The position numbers and the translations under genes were made by a program. A stretch of DNA of 64,000 bases from JAJPKK01 sp963824905. GTDB taxonomy: Bacteria > Pseudomonadota > Alphaproteobacteria > Rhizobiales > Xanthobacteraceae. The first letter of the stretch is position 1. Every line of letters starts with the position of its first letter. Below are positions 35,129 to 45,845 of this stretch, piece by piece. The notes beneath the pieces are model-generated. The model saw only the letters and a list, made by a program, of their open reading frames with translations. It was not told the DNA's origin and searched no databases. The stretch is from assembly GCA_963824905.1 (NCBI GenBank), contig CAWGRH010000002.1, forward strand, positions 62,001 to 126,000, in the 5' to 3' direction.

Positions 35129-37437
35129 TCAATCGGCGTTGGTGCCCTGGATGGTCCAGCCGCCCGGCACGAAGCCGATGCCCGCCGGGGCGATTTGGCC
35201 GCCGTTCATGAACCAGACGGCGACGGCCCCGAAAGTCGACGAATACCAGAGAACGTCGCTTATTTGATCGTCGTTGAAATCACCGGTTTCGGCGACCTGC
35301 CAATCGGTCGGAATCTGGCCGAGCCCCAGCGCGGACGAAATCTGTGCGCCGTTCATCAGCCACACGGACACGTTGCCGTTGGTATCGCGCCACAGGAGAT
35401 CGCTCTTGTGGTCGCCGTTGAAATCTCCGGTGCCGACCACCGTCCAGTTCGTCGCGACATTGCCGACACCGAGAAATGCGGACACCTGCGTGCCGTTCAT
35501 CAGCCAGATTGCCGTGTTGCCGCTGGTGTCGCGCCACAGCAGGTCGCTCGATCCGTCCCCGTCGAAGTCGCCAACTCCGGCGACCGACCAGGCCGGCGGC
35601 ACATTGCCAAGTTCGCCCGATGCGGAAATCGAAGCACCGTTCATGAGCCACACCGCGACATTGCCGCTGCTGTCCTGCCATACGATGTCGCCCTTGCCGT
35701 CGCCGTCGAAATCTCCGACGCCCACGACCGTCCAGGACGTCGGGATGGTCCCCACCGCCGCCGACGAGGCCACTTGCGTGCCATTCATGAACCAAATCGC
35801 GGTATTGCCGTCGGTGTCATGCCACAACAGGTCGGAGGTGCCGTTTCCGTCGAAGTCGCGTTGCCCGACGATCGACCAAGTGGTGGGCACCGTCCCGATC
35901 CCCCCGGAAGACACCATCGTCGCTCCCTTCATGAGCCAGATCGCGGTGTTGCCGCTCGTATCGCGCCAGGCGATGTCGCTGTAGCCGTCGGCGTTGAAGT
36001 CGTGGGTATTGGTTTTTTCAGGCTTCGTGGGTTGGACGAAAACCCACGCCGCACCGATGCTCCCGCTGTCGCCGAATCCGCCCACGATGGCGGTCTTGCC
36101 GTCGGCGGAAAGGGCGACCGCACTTTGCTGGGACATCCCGACCGCGTTGTTGCCGACGAGCTTCGCGCCTTGCTGGGTCCAGACACCGTTGCTGCGGGTG
36201 AAGACCCACGTTGCACCGATGCTCCCGTTGTCGCCGGGCCCGCCCACGATGGCCGTGTTGCCGTCGGCGGAGAGGGCAACCCCACTTTGTTGGGACATCC
36301 CAACCGCACCGGTCCCGACCAGCTTCGGGCCCTGCTGAAACCAGACCCCGTTGCTGCGGGTGTACACCCACGCTGCACCGATGTTCCCGTTGTCGCCGGA
36401 TGCGCCCACGATGGCGGTGTTGCCGTCGGCGGAGAGGGCGACCGCTTGACCTTGCAAGGACTCCCCAAGCGCATCGTTGCCGACCAGCTTTTGGCCTTGC
36501 TGGCTCCAGACCCCGTTGCTGCGGGTGAAGATCCACGCCGCACCTATGCTTGCGTTGTCGAACGGCGCGCTCACGATGGCGGTGTTGCCGTCGGCGGAGA
36601 GGGCCGCAGACACCCCTTGTGCGGAAGCCCCAGCCGCACCGGTCCCAACCAGCTTTTGCCCTTGCTGGCTCCAGACCCCGTTGCTGCGGGTGAAGACCCA
36701 CGTCGCACCGATGTTTCCGTTGTCGGGGTACCCGCCCACGATGGCGGTGTTGCCGTCGGCTGACAGGGCGATCGCGGAACCTTGCTGGGCCGGGCCGATC
36801 GCACCGGTCCCAATCAGCTTTTGGCCCTGCTGACTCCACACCCCGTTGCTGCGCGTGTAGACCCACACCGCACCGATGTCGCCGTTGTCGGTGTACCCGC
36901 CCACCATGGCGGTGTTGCCGTCGCCGGACAGGGCGAGCGCATACCCTTGCTGGGCCGCGCCGACTGCACCGGTCCCAACCAGCTTTTGGCCCACCTTCCT
37001 CTGGGGGGGAAACGGGGGGGCGGCCAAGGGGCGTCGAAATTCCCGCCCACGAGGGCGGTGTTGCCGTCGGCGGACACGGCGACTGAGAAACCTTGCTGCC
37101 CGGCGCCGACCGCAGCGGTCCCGACCAGCTTCGGCCCTTGCTGTGCGAACTGTGCCGCTGCCGTTTGCGAGAGACAAATGAGGGCGCCGATCGCCGCCGT
37201 GAACGCCACGTCGGAATGGCGGAGCGAGGGAATACTTGCGATGATCGAGTGACCGATGGTCCGCGCAACGGCGAGCGGAGAAAACCGTGCGAGAGACCAG
37301 AAACAGAGACGGAAGGAACTTTTTCGATGATCGAGGACCGATGTTCCCGCAACGCCGACGATTCGGGGGAACCCGAGCCGGAAACGCGGTGCAACGTCCG
37401 TCACGACCGACGGCCGCAGGAAAAACGTCGAGCTCAT
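35129..37437 (-). CDS. Large exported FG-GAP repeat protein, frame broken at a double poly-G tract (37003-37020)
   Basis: The first frame starts at ATG 37437, has a hydrophobic export-like segment (AFTAAIGALICLSQTAAA) and one FG-GAP unit ending GGNFD. It then passes through two runs of seven G (plus strand 37003-37009 and 37014-37020), where the frame is lost. The second frame continues from QKLVGTGAVG to the stop at 35129. It holds further units of 55 residues (LSADGNTAIVGG...WVFTRSNGVWSQQGQKLVGTGA), then about six units of 48 residues (DFDGDGKGDIVWQDSSGN, AVWLMNGASI), the same module that ends the 14252 protein. Total length would be about 769 residues. It is probably surface-exposed or secreted. 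Whether the poly-G lesion is error, decay or a phase switch is unresolved. Confidence 0.7.
35150..36000 (-). repeat. Tandem repeats of about 144 bases in the C-terminal coding region
   Basis: Six diverged copies, visible as repeated TTCAT(G/C)A(G/A)CCA segments at roughly 35207, 35353, 35490, 35640, 35785 and 35928. Each encodes about 48 residues with a DxDGDGxxD-like calcium motif and a WLMNG box. Confidence 0.75.
36020..37110 (-). repeat. Tandem repeats of about 165 bases in the N-terminal coding region
   Basis: About seven copies marked by CCGTTGCTGCGGGTG (near 36185, 36348, 36510, 36675, 36841) and GTGTTGCCGTCGGCGGA. They encode 55-residue FG-GAP units. DNA identity between copies is high, so recombination could change copy number. 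The copy nearest the start is truncated at the poly-G site. Confidence 0.8.
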
Positions 37438-37677
37438 GATGTCCCCGTCACTCCGATGGAACCGCGGTGGACCGTGTGTCACGGCCAGCGTTGCCGAGAA
37501 TTGTCCGCTTATCGTTCGTGCCTTCGATCATCGAGCCGTGTCAATATTTCCGAAAGCCTCCGAGAAGGTCCCATCCGCCACCACCGGAACATGCATCGGC
37601 GAAGTGTGCGCGATGGCACAGCGAATTGAACGAAGTGAAATCCGGGACGGGTTCGTTCGGATGGCGATGGCGCCCCC

Positions 37678-37706
37678 CGGGGTTCGCTGCGCTCAACCCA
37701 GCCTAC
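37678..37706. repeat. Degenerate half-copy of the family C repeat
   Basis: GGGTTCGCTGCGCTCAACCC followed by AGCCTAC is the reverse complement, with few changes, of the left half of the repeat at 43282-43359. The cinA stop codon (TAG, plus strand 37703-37705) lies inside it. Confidence 0.6.
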
Positions 37707-38212
37707 AAGGAAGCGCTCTTACCGCCCGCCAATTCCTCGAGCATGTCGAGCGACTCGGCCACCGAGAGCCGCCGCACTTCGCTGCGCCCGATGTCGCCGA
37801 AGCGCCTCTCGCGGTGGATGAGCCGGCCGTCGCGCGCGGCGGCAGCGAAGTGAACGAGGCCGACCGGCTTTGCCGCACTGCCGCCGCCGGGACCCGCGAT
37901 GCCGGTGACGGCGACGGCGAGATCGGCGTCGGCGTGACCGAGCGCGCCGCGCGCCATCGCTTCGGCGGTTTCGCGGCTCACTGCGCCGTGGCGTTCGAGC
38001 GTCGCCTCGGCAACGCCGAGCATCGCGTGCTTCGCCGCATTCGAATAGGTGACGAAGCCGCGGTCCACCACGTCGGAGGAACCGGCGATCTCGGTGAGCG
38101 CGCCGGCGACGAGGCCGCCGGTGCAGGATTCCGCGGTCGCGATCTTGAGCCCGCGCGACCGGCAAAGCTCGAGCAGGCGGCCCGCGGCCTGCCGCAGCTC
38201 GTCGTCGATCAT
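37703..38212 (-). CDS. cinA: CinA C-terminal-domain protein (nicotinamide-nucleotide amidase)
   Basis: A protein of 169 residues consisting of the CinA C-terminal (PncC) domain only. Hallmarks are KIATAESCTGGLVAGALTEI with the catalytic Ser, VTYSNAAKHAMLGV, and VAVTGIAGPGGGSAAKPVGLV. The enzyme deamidates nicotinamide mononucleotide to nicotinate mononucleotide in NAD recycling. It starts 18 bases after the ispDF stop and so belongs to the same transcript. A GTG a few codons upstream is an alternative start. The gene ends inside a repeat, which may have set the C-terminal residues GGKSASL. Confidence 0.88.
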   Translation of the reverse strand: MIDDELRQAAGRLLELCRSRGLKIATAESCTGGLVAGALTEIAGSSDVVDRGFVTYSNAAKHAMLGVAEATLERHGAVSRETAEAMARGALGHADADLAVAVTGIAGPGGGSAAKPVGLVHFAAAARDGRLIHRERRFGDIGRSEVRRLSVAESLDMLEELAGGKSASL

Positions 38213-38229
38213 CGCCGCGGTCACGGTGG

Positions 38230-39402
38230 TCACCGCGCGATCGGCAGGCGGATCGTCGCCGTCGCCATGGCGGCGATGCCTTCGCGCCGTCCGATGAAGC
38301 CGAGCTCCTCGTTGGTCGTCGCCTTCACTGCGACGCGGTCGACGGTGACGCCGGTGACCGCGGCGATGCGCGCGCGCATGGCGTCGCGGTGCGGGCCGAT
38401 CCGCGGCGCTTCGCAGACGATGGTGATGTCGAGATGGGCAATGCGTCCGCCGCGCTGGCGCACCCGCTCGGCGGCGAAGGCGAGAAAGTGGTCGGAGCTC
38501 TTGCCCTTCCACTTGGGATCGCCAGGCGGAAAATGCGAACCGATGTCGCCGTCGGCGAGCGCGCCGAGGATCGCATCGACCAGCGCATGCAGCGGCGCAT
38601 CGGCATCCGAATAGCCGGTCAGGCCGCGGTCATGGGGAATGCGGACGCCCGCGAGCCACACATGGTCGCCGTCGCCGAAGGAATGCACGTCGTAGCCGGC
38701 GGCGGTACGCACGTCGGCGAGCGCGGCAAATTCTTCCGCCGCGATGCGGGCGAAGTCCTCTTCGGTCGTGAGCTTGATGTTGCCGCTCTCGCCCTCGAAC
38801 ACGGCGACCTTCATGCCCGCCCATTCGGCGAGCGCCGCGTCGTCGGTGAAATCCTCACGGCCCGCCGCGAGTGCGCGGCGGTGTGCGGCGAGGAGTGCCG
38901 CGAAATCGAACGCCTGCGGAGTCTGGACGGCGCGCAGCCGGTCGCGGTCGACGGTGTCGATCACCACACCGGCCGCATCGACCTTCTTGAAAGTGTCGGT
39001 CGGGGTGAGGCCGGGAATCGCGGCACCGCCGGCGCCCGCCGCGATCGCCCGCGAAATCAGGGCGACGGAGGCGAAGGGGCGGGCGGCGTCGTGGATGAGG
39101 ACGACGCGCGGGTGTTCCGGTTCCAGCGCCTCGAGCCCGGCTCGCACCGAAGCCTGCCGCGTTGCACCGCCGAACACCGGTTCGCTCAGCGCCAATCCAG
39201 CGGTCGCGGCTCCAAACCGGGCGACGTCGTCGCGATGGATCACCGGCTGCACGCGCCCGATCCCGGGATGGGCGGCGAACAGACGCAACGTGCGGCAAAT
39301 CACTGGCTCGTCATGAATCGTGCGGTATTGCTTGGGTATATCGCCCCCCGCGCGCGTGCCGCGCCCGGCCGCGACGATCACCACCGCTGCTTCGCCCTGC
39401 AT
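38230..39402 (-). CDS. ispDF: Bifunctional MEP cytidylyltransferase / MEcPP synthase
   Basis: A protein of 390 residues and a fusion of two isoprenoid (MEP pathway) enzymes. Residues 1-230 are IspD: VVIVAAGRGTRAGGDIPKQY (CTP-binding loop), HDAARP, and TPQAFDFAALLAAH. Residues about 233-390 are IspF: GYDVHSFGDGD with the metal-binding Asp-X-His, GYSDADAPLHALVDAILGA, IGSHFPPGDPKWKG and ATTNEELGFIGRREG. The fusion is typical of many alphaproteobacteria. It is divergent from dusB, an order common in Rhizobiales. The start ATG at 39402 is directly followed by the IspD core; the longer frame to 40449 is antisense to dusB. Confidence 0.95.
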   Translation of the reverse strand: MQGEAAVVIVAAGRGTRAGGDIPKQYRTIHDEPVICRTLRLFAAHPGIGRVQPVIHRDDVARFGAATAGLALSEPVFGGATRQASVRAGLEALEPEHPRVVLIHDAARPFASVALISRAIAAGAGGAAIPGLTPTDTFKKVDAAGVVIDTVDRDRLRAVQTPQAFDFAALLAAHRRALAAGREDFTDDAALAEWAGMKVAVFEGESGNIKLTTEEDFARIAAEEFAALADVRTAAGYDVHSFGDGDHVWLAGVRIPHDRGLTGYSDADAPLHALVDAILGALADGDIGSHFPPGDPKWKGKSSDHFLAFAAERVRQRGGRIAHLDITIVCEAPRIGPHRDAMRARIAAVTGVTVDRVAVKATTNEELGFIGRREGIAAMATATIRLPIAR

Positions 39403-39505
39403 GGCCCCGGTCCTCTGTTCCGAGGGCTGATTTATCCTGGGGATGGCCGGTGCGATAGCCCTGGAACTGGCCTTCATGATGCATTCACATATTGCACTGC
39501 AGCAC

Positions 39506-39533
39506 TTGCATTGTGGACGGCTTTGGCTAAACT
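39506..39533 (+). promoter_or_regulatory. Candidate sigma70-type promoter for dusB-ntrBC
   Basis: TTGCAT (39506-39511) and TAAACT (39528-39533) are separated by 16 bases in an unusually AT-rich stretch between the divergent ispDF and dusB genes. The match to -35/-10 consensus is partial, so this is a suggestion. Confidence 0.35.
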
Positions 39534-39576
39534 GTATGCAAATGAGCATTCGCCTACTATGTAGGCATCGCAAAGG

Positions 39577-40608
39577 ATGGACGTGAACGCCCCCGCATTG
39601 TCTCCGATTGCAATCGGAAGTGTGAGGCTCGCCAATCCCGTCGTGCTGGCGCCGATGTCCGGCGTGACTGACGCCCCGTTCCGCCGTCTCGCGGCCGAGC
39701 TTGGCGCGGGGCTCGTGGTCTCCGAGATGACGGCCTGCGCGGCGCTCGCCGCGGGCAAGCGCAACGCGAAGCTGCGTCTGGAACCGCCCGGCAACGCCCT
39801 CAACGTGGTCCAGCTCGCAGGCTGCGAAGCCCACTGGATGGCCGAAGGCGCGCGCATCGCGGCCGGCGAAGGAGCCGAGGTGATCGACATCAACATGGGC
39901 TGCCCGGCCCGGCACGTCACCAACGGCGAGTCCGGCTCGGCGCTGATGCGCAATCTCGACCATGCCTTGACCCTGATCGACGCCACGGTTGCCGCGGTGA
40001 ACGTGCCGGTGACGCTCAAGATGCGGCTCGGATGGGACGAGCGCTCGATCAACGCGGCGGAGCTTGCGCGGCGCGCCGAGGCAGCGGGTGTGAAGCTCAT
40101 CACCGTCCATGGCCGGACGCGCTGCCAGTTTTACACCGGCCGCGCCGACTGGGATGCGGTACGGATGGTCAAGCAGGCGGTGTCGATCCCAGTCGTGGTC
40201 AACGGCGACATTACTGCGCTCGAGGAGGGCAGGGCGGCGCTCGCCCGCTCGGGCGCCGACGGCGTCATGGTCGGGCGGGGCGCGCAGGGGCGGCCGTGGT
40301 TCCCCGGCCAGCTCGCGCGCTATCTCGCGACCGGCCGCAACGAACCGGCGCCGCCGCTCGCCGCCCAGCGCGACATCATCGCGAAGCTTTACGAGGAGAT
40401 GCTGGCCCATCACGGCGAGCGCATCGGCCTCAAGCATGCGCGCAAGCATCTCGGCTGGGCGATCGATGTCGCGGCCGAGACGTCAGGCGCCGGGGAGGAT
40501 GCCCGCAAGCAATGGCGGCGCCATGTGCTCACTGCGCCCGACCGGCGCGAGACGCTGTGCCGGCTCAATGAGACCTTCGACGCCTTTGCATGGAGGGCGG
40601 CTGCATGA
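39577..40608 (+). CDS. dusB: tRNA-dihydrouridine synthase (NifR3/DusB type)
   Basis: A protein of 343 residues. FMN enzyme reducing specific uridines in tRNA. The TIM-barrel start LANPVVLAPMSGVTDAPFRRL, the catalytic Cys in DINMGCPARHV, the HGRTRCQFYTG tRNA/FMN segment and VMVGRGAQGRPW are all present. The gene was first named nifR3 because it precedes ntrB-ntrC, exactly as here; its stop overlaps the ntrB start (ATGA). The ATG 39577 has no properly spaced ribosome site; GTG 39583, two codons in, has AAAGGA five bases upstream and may be the true start. Confidence 0.92.
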   Translation: MDVNAPALSPIAIGSVRLANPVVLAPMSGVTDAPFRRLAAELGAGLVVSEMTACAALAAGKRNAKLRLEPPGNALNVVQLAGCEAHWMAEGARIAAGEGAEVIDINMGCPARHVTNGESGSALMRNLDHALTLIDATVAAVNVPVTLKMRLGWDERSINAAELARRAEAAGVKLITVHGRTRCQFYTGRADWDAVRMVKQAVSIPVVVNGDITALEEGRAALARSGADGVMVGRGAQGRPWFPGQLARYLATGRNEPAPPLAAQRDIIAKLYEEMLAHHGERIGLKHARKHLGWAIDVAAETSGAGEDARKQWRRHVLTAPDRRETLCRLNETFDAFAWRAAA

Positions 40609-41729
40609 GCCTTCCCGGAACCCGCAGCGCGTACGCCGCCGGCGCCGAAGCGATCCTCAACGCGCTGCCGCACCCCGTCGTGGTGATCGGGTCCGACGCC
40701 AAGATCGTCGAGGCCAACGTCGCGGCCGAAGACTTCTTCGACATGTCGGTGACGATGCTGCGCCGCTATTCGCTGCGCGACCTCGTGCCGTTCGGCAGCC
40801 CGCTGTTGGCGCTGATCGAGCAGATCCGTCAGCACGGCGGCGCGGTCAACGAGTACAAGGTCGATCTCGGCACGCCGCGCAATCCGGGCGAGCGCACCGT
40901 CGACCTCCATGTCGCCCCGGTGCCGGAACGGCCCGGCCATGTCGTCATCATGCTGCAGCAGCGCACCATCGCCGACAAGATGGACCGCCAGCTCACCCAC
41001 CGCGGCGCCGCGCGCTCGGTGATCGCGCTCGCGGCGATGCTCGCGCACGAGATCAAGAATCCGCTTTCCGGCATCCGCGGCGCGGCGCAGCTCCTCGAGC
41101 AATCGGCGAACGACGAGGACCGTGTGCTCACCCGGCTGATCTGCGACGAGGCCGACCGCATCGTGAAACTCGTCGACCGCATGGAGGTGTTCGGGGACGA
41201 GCGCCCGGTCGAGCGCGAGCCGGTCAACATCCATGTCGTGCTCGACCACGTGCGCCGGCTCGCCCAGTCGGGCTTTGCGCGCCACATCCGCTTCGTCGAG
41301 GACTACGACCCCTCGCTGCCGCCGGTGCTCGCCAATCGCGACCAGCTGATCCAGGTCTTCCTCAACCTCGTCAAGAACGCATCCGAAGCGCTGGGCGGTC
41401 AGGCCGATGCCGAGATCCAGCTCACCACCGCGTTCCGCCCGGGGGTGCGCCTGTCGCTACCCGGCAGCAAGACGCGGGTTTCGCTGCCGCTCGAATTCTG
41501 CGTCAAGGACAACGGACCGGGCGTGTCCGAAGACCTGATGCCGCATCTGTTCGATCCGTTCGTGACCACCAAGCCGACCGGCAGCGGGCTCGGGCTCGCG
41601 CTCGCCGCGAAGATCGTCGGCGATCACGGCGGCATCATCGAATGCGAGTCGCAACCGCGACGCACCATCTTCCGTATTCTCATGCCCAAGTTCACGGGTG
41701 ACGACGCCGAGCCGGGCGGCGAAACCTGA
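40605..41729 (+). CDS. ntrB: Nitrogen regulation sensor kinase NtrB
   Basis: A protein of 374 residues. Cytosolic PAS-type sensor domain (about 10-120) without membrane spans, then the histidine kinase core. The H-box is AAMLAHEIKNPLSGIRGAAQ, the N-box QVFLNLVKNASEAL, and the G-boxes VKDNGPGVS and TGSGLGLALA. In the Ntr cascade PII proteins set its kinase/phosphatase balance on NtrC. It overlaps dusB by four bases. ATG 40605 is chosen over 40590 because of the GGAG site in between and family length. Confidence 0.95.
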   Translation: MSLPGTRSAYAAGAEAILNALPHPVVVIGSDAKIVEANVAAEDFFDMSVTMLRRYSLRDLVPFGSPLLALIEQIRQHGGAVNEYKVDLGTPRNPGERTVDLHVAPVPERPGHVVIMLQQRTIADKMDRQLTHRGAARSVIALAAMLAHEIKNPLSGIRGAAQLLEQSANDEDRVLTRLICDEADRIVKLVDRMEVFGDERPVEREPVNIHVVLDHVRRLAQSGFARHIRFVEDYDPSLPPVLANRDQLIQVFLNLVKNASEALGGQADAEIQLTTAFRPGVRLSLPGSKTRVSLPLEFCVKDNGPGVSEDLMPHLFDPFVTTKPTGSGLGLALAAKIVGDHGGIIECESQPRRTIFRILMPKFTGDDAEPGGET

Positions 41730-41739
41730 CGAGGTTCCG

Positions 41740-43191
<1,452 letters not shown>

Positions 43192-43281
43192 CCGCGCGGG
43201 TCTTGCAAGGGGGACGGGGCTGATCGCGACGGACGCGCGGAGGGGCGCGGCGCATACCACGGATTCGGCCGGAAAACGGCT

Positions 43282-43359
43282 CGTAGGATGGGTTGAGCGC
43301 AGCGAAACCCATCAGGGCCGAGAAAGGATGGGTTTCGCGAGAGCTAAACCCATCCTACG
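43282..43359. repeat. Intergenic palindromic repeat, family C
   Basis: CGTAGGATGGGTT...GCGAAACCCAT at the left and ATGGGTTTCGC...AACCCATCCTACG at the right form a nearly perfect long hairpin of 78 bases in the ntrC-ntrY gap. A degenerate half copy lies at 37678-37706. The rest of the gap (43192-43281, 43360-43562) shows no gene. Confidence 0.85.
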
Positions 43360-43562
43360 CGACCGATTCGGCGGTTCCGGGTCCACCCACGGTGATCTGA
43401 CGGGCGCCTCGAAAGCGCTGTTGAGCGACGTCAAAGGGTTGGCTTGGAGCCTTGGAAAGGTCGGATTCCGGCAACATTGTTGTAGTTGCGCATCAGCAGC
43501 GGCTCTCCCGCCGCCGCTGACATGGATTTTCGCCGGGGGGCGAGGGGGCTAGTCGGGAGCTA

Positions 43563-45845
43563 ATGGCCACGGTCGGAGTTGGAGACGCGTTGCCCGCGGA
43601 GGCTGCCCAAGCGCCTGCCGAATTGGCAAGATTCGCCACCGGCATGGTTGGGCCGGCGGCCGTCGGCGTGGCGCTGCTGTCGGCCTGCGCGACCTTCATC
43701 GTCCTTGCCGGCCTCACCCCGATCAATCCGACGAACAATGTGGTCGTCACCCTGCTCGGGGTGAACTCGCTGGCGGTCCTGTTGCTGCTCGGCATCATTG
43801 GCCGCGAGGTCTGGCATATTCTCCAGGCGCGGCGGCGGGGGAGGGCGGCGGCACGCCTCCACGTCCAGATCGTCGCGCTGTTCTCGGTCATCGCCGCGCT
43901 GCCGGCGATTCTCGTCGCCGTCGTCGCGAGCGTGACGCTCGATCGGGGCCTCGACCGGCTGTTCTCGGCGCGCGCCCGCTCGATGATGGAGAACTCGCTC
44001 ATTGTCGCGGACGCCTATGTGCGCGAGCATGCCCAATCGATTCGGGCCGATGCGGATGCCATGTCGATCGACGTGTCGCGCGCGAAGCCTCTGTTCGACC
44101 AGGACCGCGACCGCTTTCGCCAGTTTTTCACGGCGCAGGCCTCGCTGCGTGACCTACCTACGGCGATGATGCTCAACGGCGACGGCACGACCATCCTCAC
44201 GGCCGACATCCAGCTTCCGCCGGAATTCAAGCCGCCGGCGGTGCCGCCGCCGGATGCGCTGTCGAAGGCGGCCGAAGGGGCGCCGCAGGTCGGCTTCCTC
44301 AACGACGCGAACTACGTCGGTGCGGTGACGAAGCTGCGCGGCTACGACGACACCTACCTCTATGTCGCGCGCTTCATCGATCCGCAGGTGCTGGGGCAGA
44401 TTCGCGAGACCCAGACCAGCATCGCCCAGTGGGCCAATCTCGAGGCGCGGCGCCTCGGCGTCCAGATCGCGTTCGCGCTGATGTATACAGTGATCGCGCT
44501 CACCGTGCTGTTGTCGTCGGTGTGGATCGGCCTTGCCTTCGCGAACCGCCTGGTGGCGCCGATCCGCAGGCTGATCAGCGCCGCCGACATCGTCTCGACC
44601 GGCAACCTGCACGTCCAGGTTCCGGTGCGCCGCTCCGAAGGCGACCTCGCGCAGCTCGGCGCGACCTTCAACAAGATGACGCAGGAGCTGCGCACCCAGC
44701 GCAACGACCTGGTGCGGGCCCGCGACGTGATCGACAGCCGCCGCCGCTTCACCGAAGCGGTGCTCGCCGGCGCGAGCGCCGGTGTCATCGGCGTCGACGG
44801 CAAGGCCCGCATCAGCATCCTCAACCGCTCCGCCGAGAAGCTCGTCGGCTGCAGCGAGGGCGACGCGCTGGGGCGGCCGCTCGACGAGGTCGCCCCCGAG
44901 CTCAAGGAGTTCATCGACCAGGCGACGGCGGGCAATCAGCGCCTCGTCCAGGGCAACACCACCATCAGCCGCGGCGGCCGCGACCGTACCGTCTCGGTGC
45001 GGGTGACGAGCGAGCAATCCGTCGATTCCGAGCGCGGCTACGTCGTCACCCTCGACGACATCACCATGCTGGTGTCCGCCCAGCGCACCGCAGCCTGGGC
45101 CGACATCGCCCGGCGCATCGCCCACGAGATCAAGAACCCGCTCACCCCGATCCAGCTCTCGGCGGAGCGGCTGCGCCGCAAATACGGCAAGGTCATCACC
45201 GAGGAAAAGGCGGTGTTCGAGCAATGCACCGACACGATCGTGCGCCAGGTCGACGACATCCGGCGCATGGTCGACGAGTTCTCGCGCTTTGCGCGGATGC
45301 CGAAGCCGGTGATGGCGGCCGAGGACGTCGCCGACACCGTGCGGCAGGTGGTGTTCCTGCAGCGGGTCGGCAACGCCGACATCGACATCGAGCTCGAGTT
45401 CGGGGAAGAGCCGCTGCCGGCGCAGTTCGACCGTCGCCTGATCTCGCAGGGGCTGACCAACATCATCAAGAATGCGGGCGAGGCGGTAGGCGCCGTGCCG
45501 CCTGATCCCGCGTTTCGCGGGCGGATCGACGTGTGGGCGGGGCGCGACGGTAGCGACATCGTCATCGACGTCGTCGACAACGGCATCGGCTTGCCGAAGG
45601 AGAATCGCAGCCGCCTGCTCGAACCCTATGTCACGACCCGCGAGAAGGGGACGGGTCTCGGGCTCGCGATCGTCGGCAAGATCCTCGAAGAGCACGGCGG
45701 CCGCATCGAGTTGCACGATGCGGCGGAGAAATACCCGGGTCGGCGCGGCGCGTGGATGCGCCTGCGTTTCGCGTCCGACCCGATTCCACCCACCGATGAA
45801 AAGAAATCCAAGACTGAGCAGGTCGAATGGCTTCCGACATCCTGA
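43563..45845 (+). CDS. ntrY: Membrane sensor kinase NtrY
   Basis: A protein of 760 residues. N-terminal membrane segments at about 33-55, 62-82 and 100-125, a periplasmic domain to about residue 300, a further span (about 302-325), HAMP (FANRLVAPIRRLISAADIVSTGNLH, in part), PAS (about 395-500), and the kinase core with H-box RIAHEIKNPLTPIQLSAERL, N-box LTNIIKNAGEAV and G-boxes DNGIGLP / KGTGLGLAIV. It pairs with NtrX in nitrogen and redox/envelope responses. Its end overlaps ntrX by 19 bases, so the two are coupled. Confidence 0.95.
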   Translation: MATVGVGDALPAEAAQAPAELARFATGMVGPAAVGVALLSACATFIVLAGLTPINPTNNVVVTLLGVNSLAVLLLLGIIGREVWHILQARRRGRAAARLHVQIVALFSVIAALPAILVAVVASVTLDRGLDRLFSARARSMMENSLIVADAYVREHAQSIRADADAMSIDVSRAKPLFDQDRDRFRQFFTAQASLRDLPTAMMLNGDGTTILTADIQLPPEFKPPAVPPPDALSKAAEGAPQVGFLNDANYVGAVTKLRGYDDTYLYVARFIDPQVLGQIRETQTSIAQWANLEARRLGVQIAFALMYTVIALTVLLSSVWIGLAFANRLVAPIRRLISAADIVSTGNLHVQVPVRRSEGDLAQLGATFNKMTQELRTQRNDLVRARDVIDSRRRFTEAVLAGASAGVIGVDGKARISILNRSAEKLVGCSEGDALGRPLDEVAPELKEFIDQATAGNQRLVQGNTTISRGGRDRTVSVRVTSEQSVDSERGYVVTLDDITMLVSAQRTAAWADIARRIAHEIKNPLTPIQLSAERLRRKYGKVITEEKAVFEQCTDTIVRQVDDIRRMVDEFSRFARMPKPVMAAEDVADTVRQVVFLQRVGNADIDIELEFGEEPLPAQFDRRLISQGLTNIIKNAGEAVGAVPPDPAFRGRIDVWAGRDGSDIVIDVVDNGIGLPKENRSRLLEPYVTTREKGTGLGLAIVGKILEEHGGRIELHDAAEKYPGRRGAWMRLRFASDPIPPTDEKKSKTEQVEWLPTS

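Noticed and set aside
36020..37110. Regularly spaced repeats resembling a CRISPR array.
   Set aside because: Units are about 165 bases with no unique spacers, and they encode FG-GAP protein repeats in frame.
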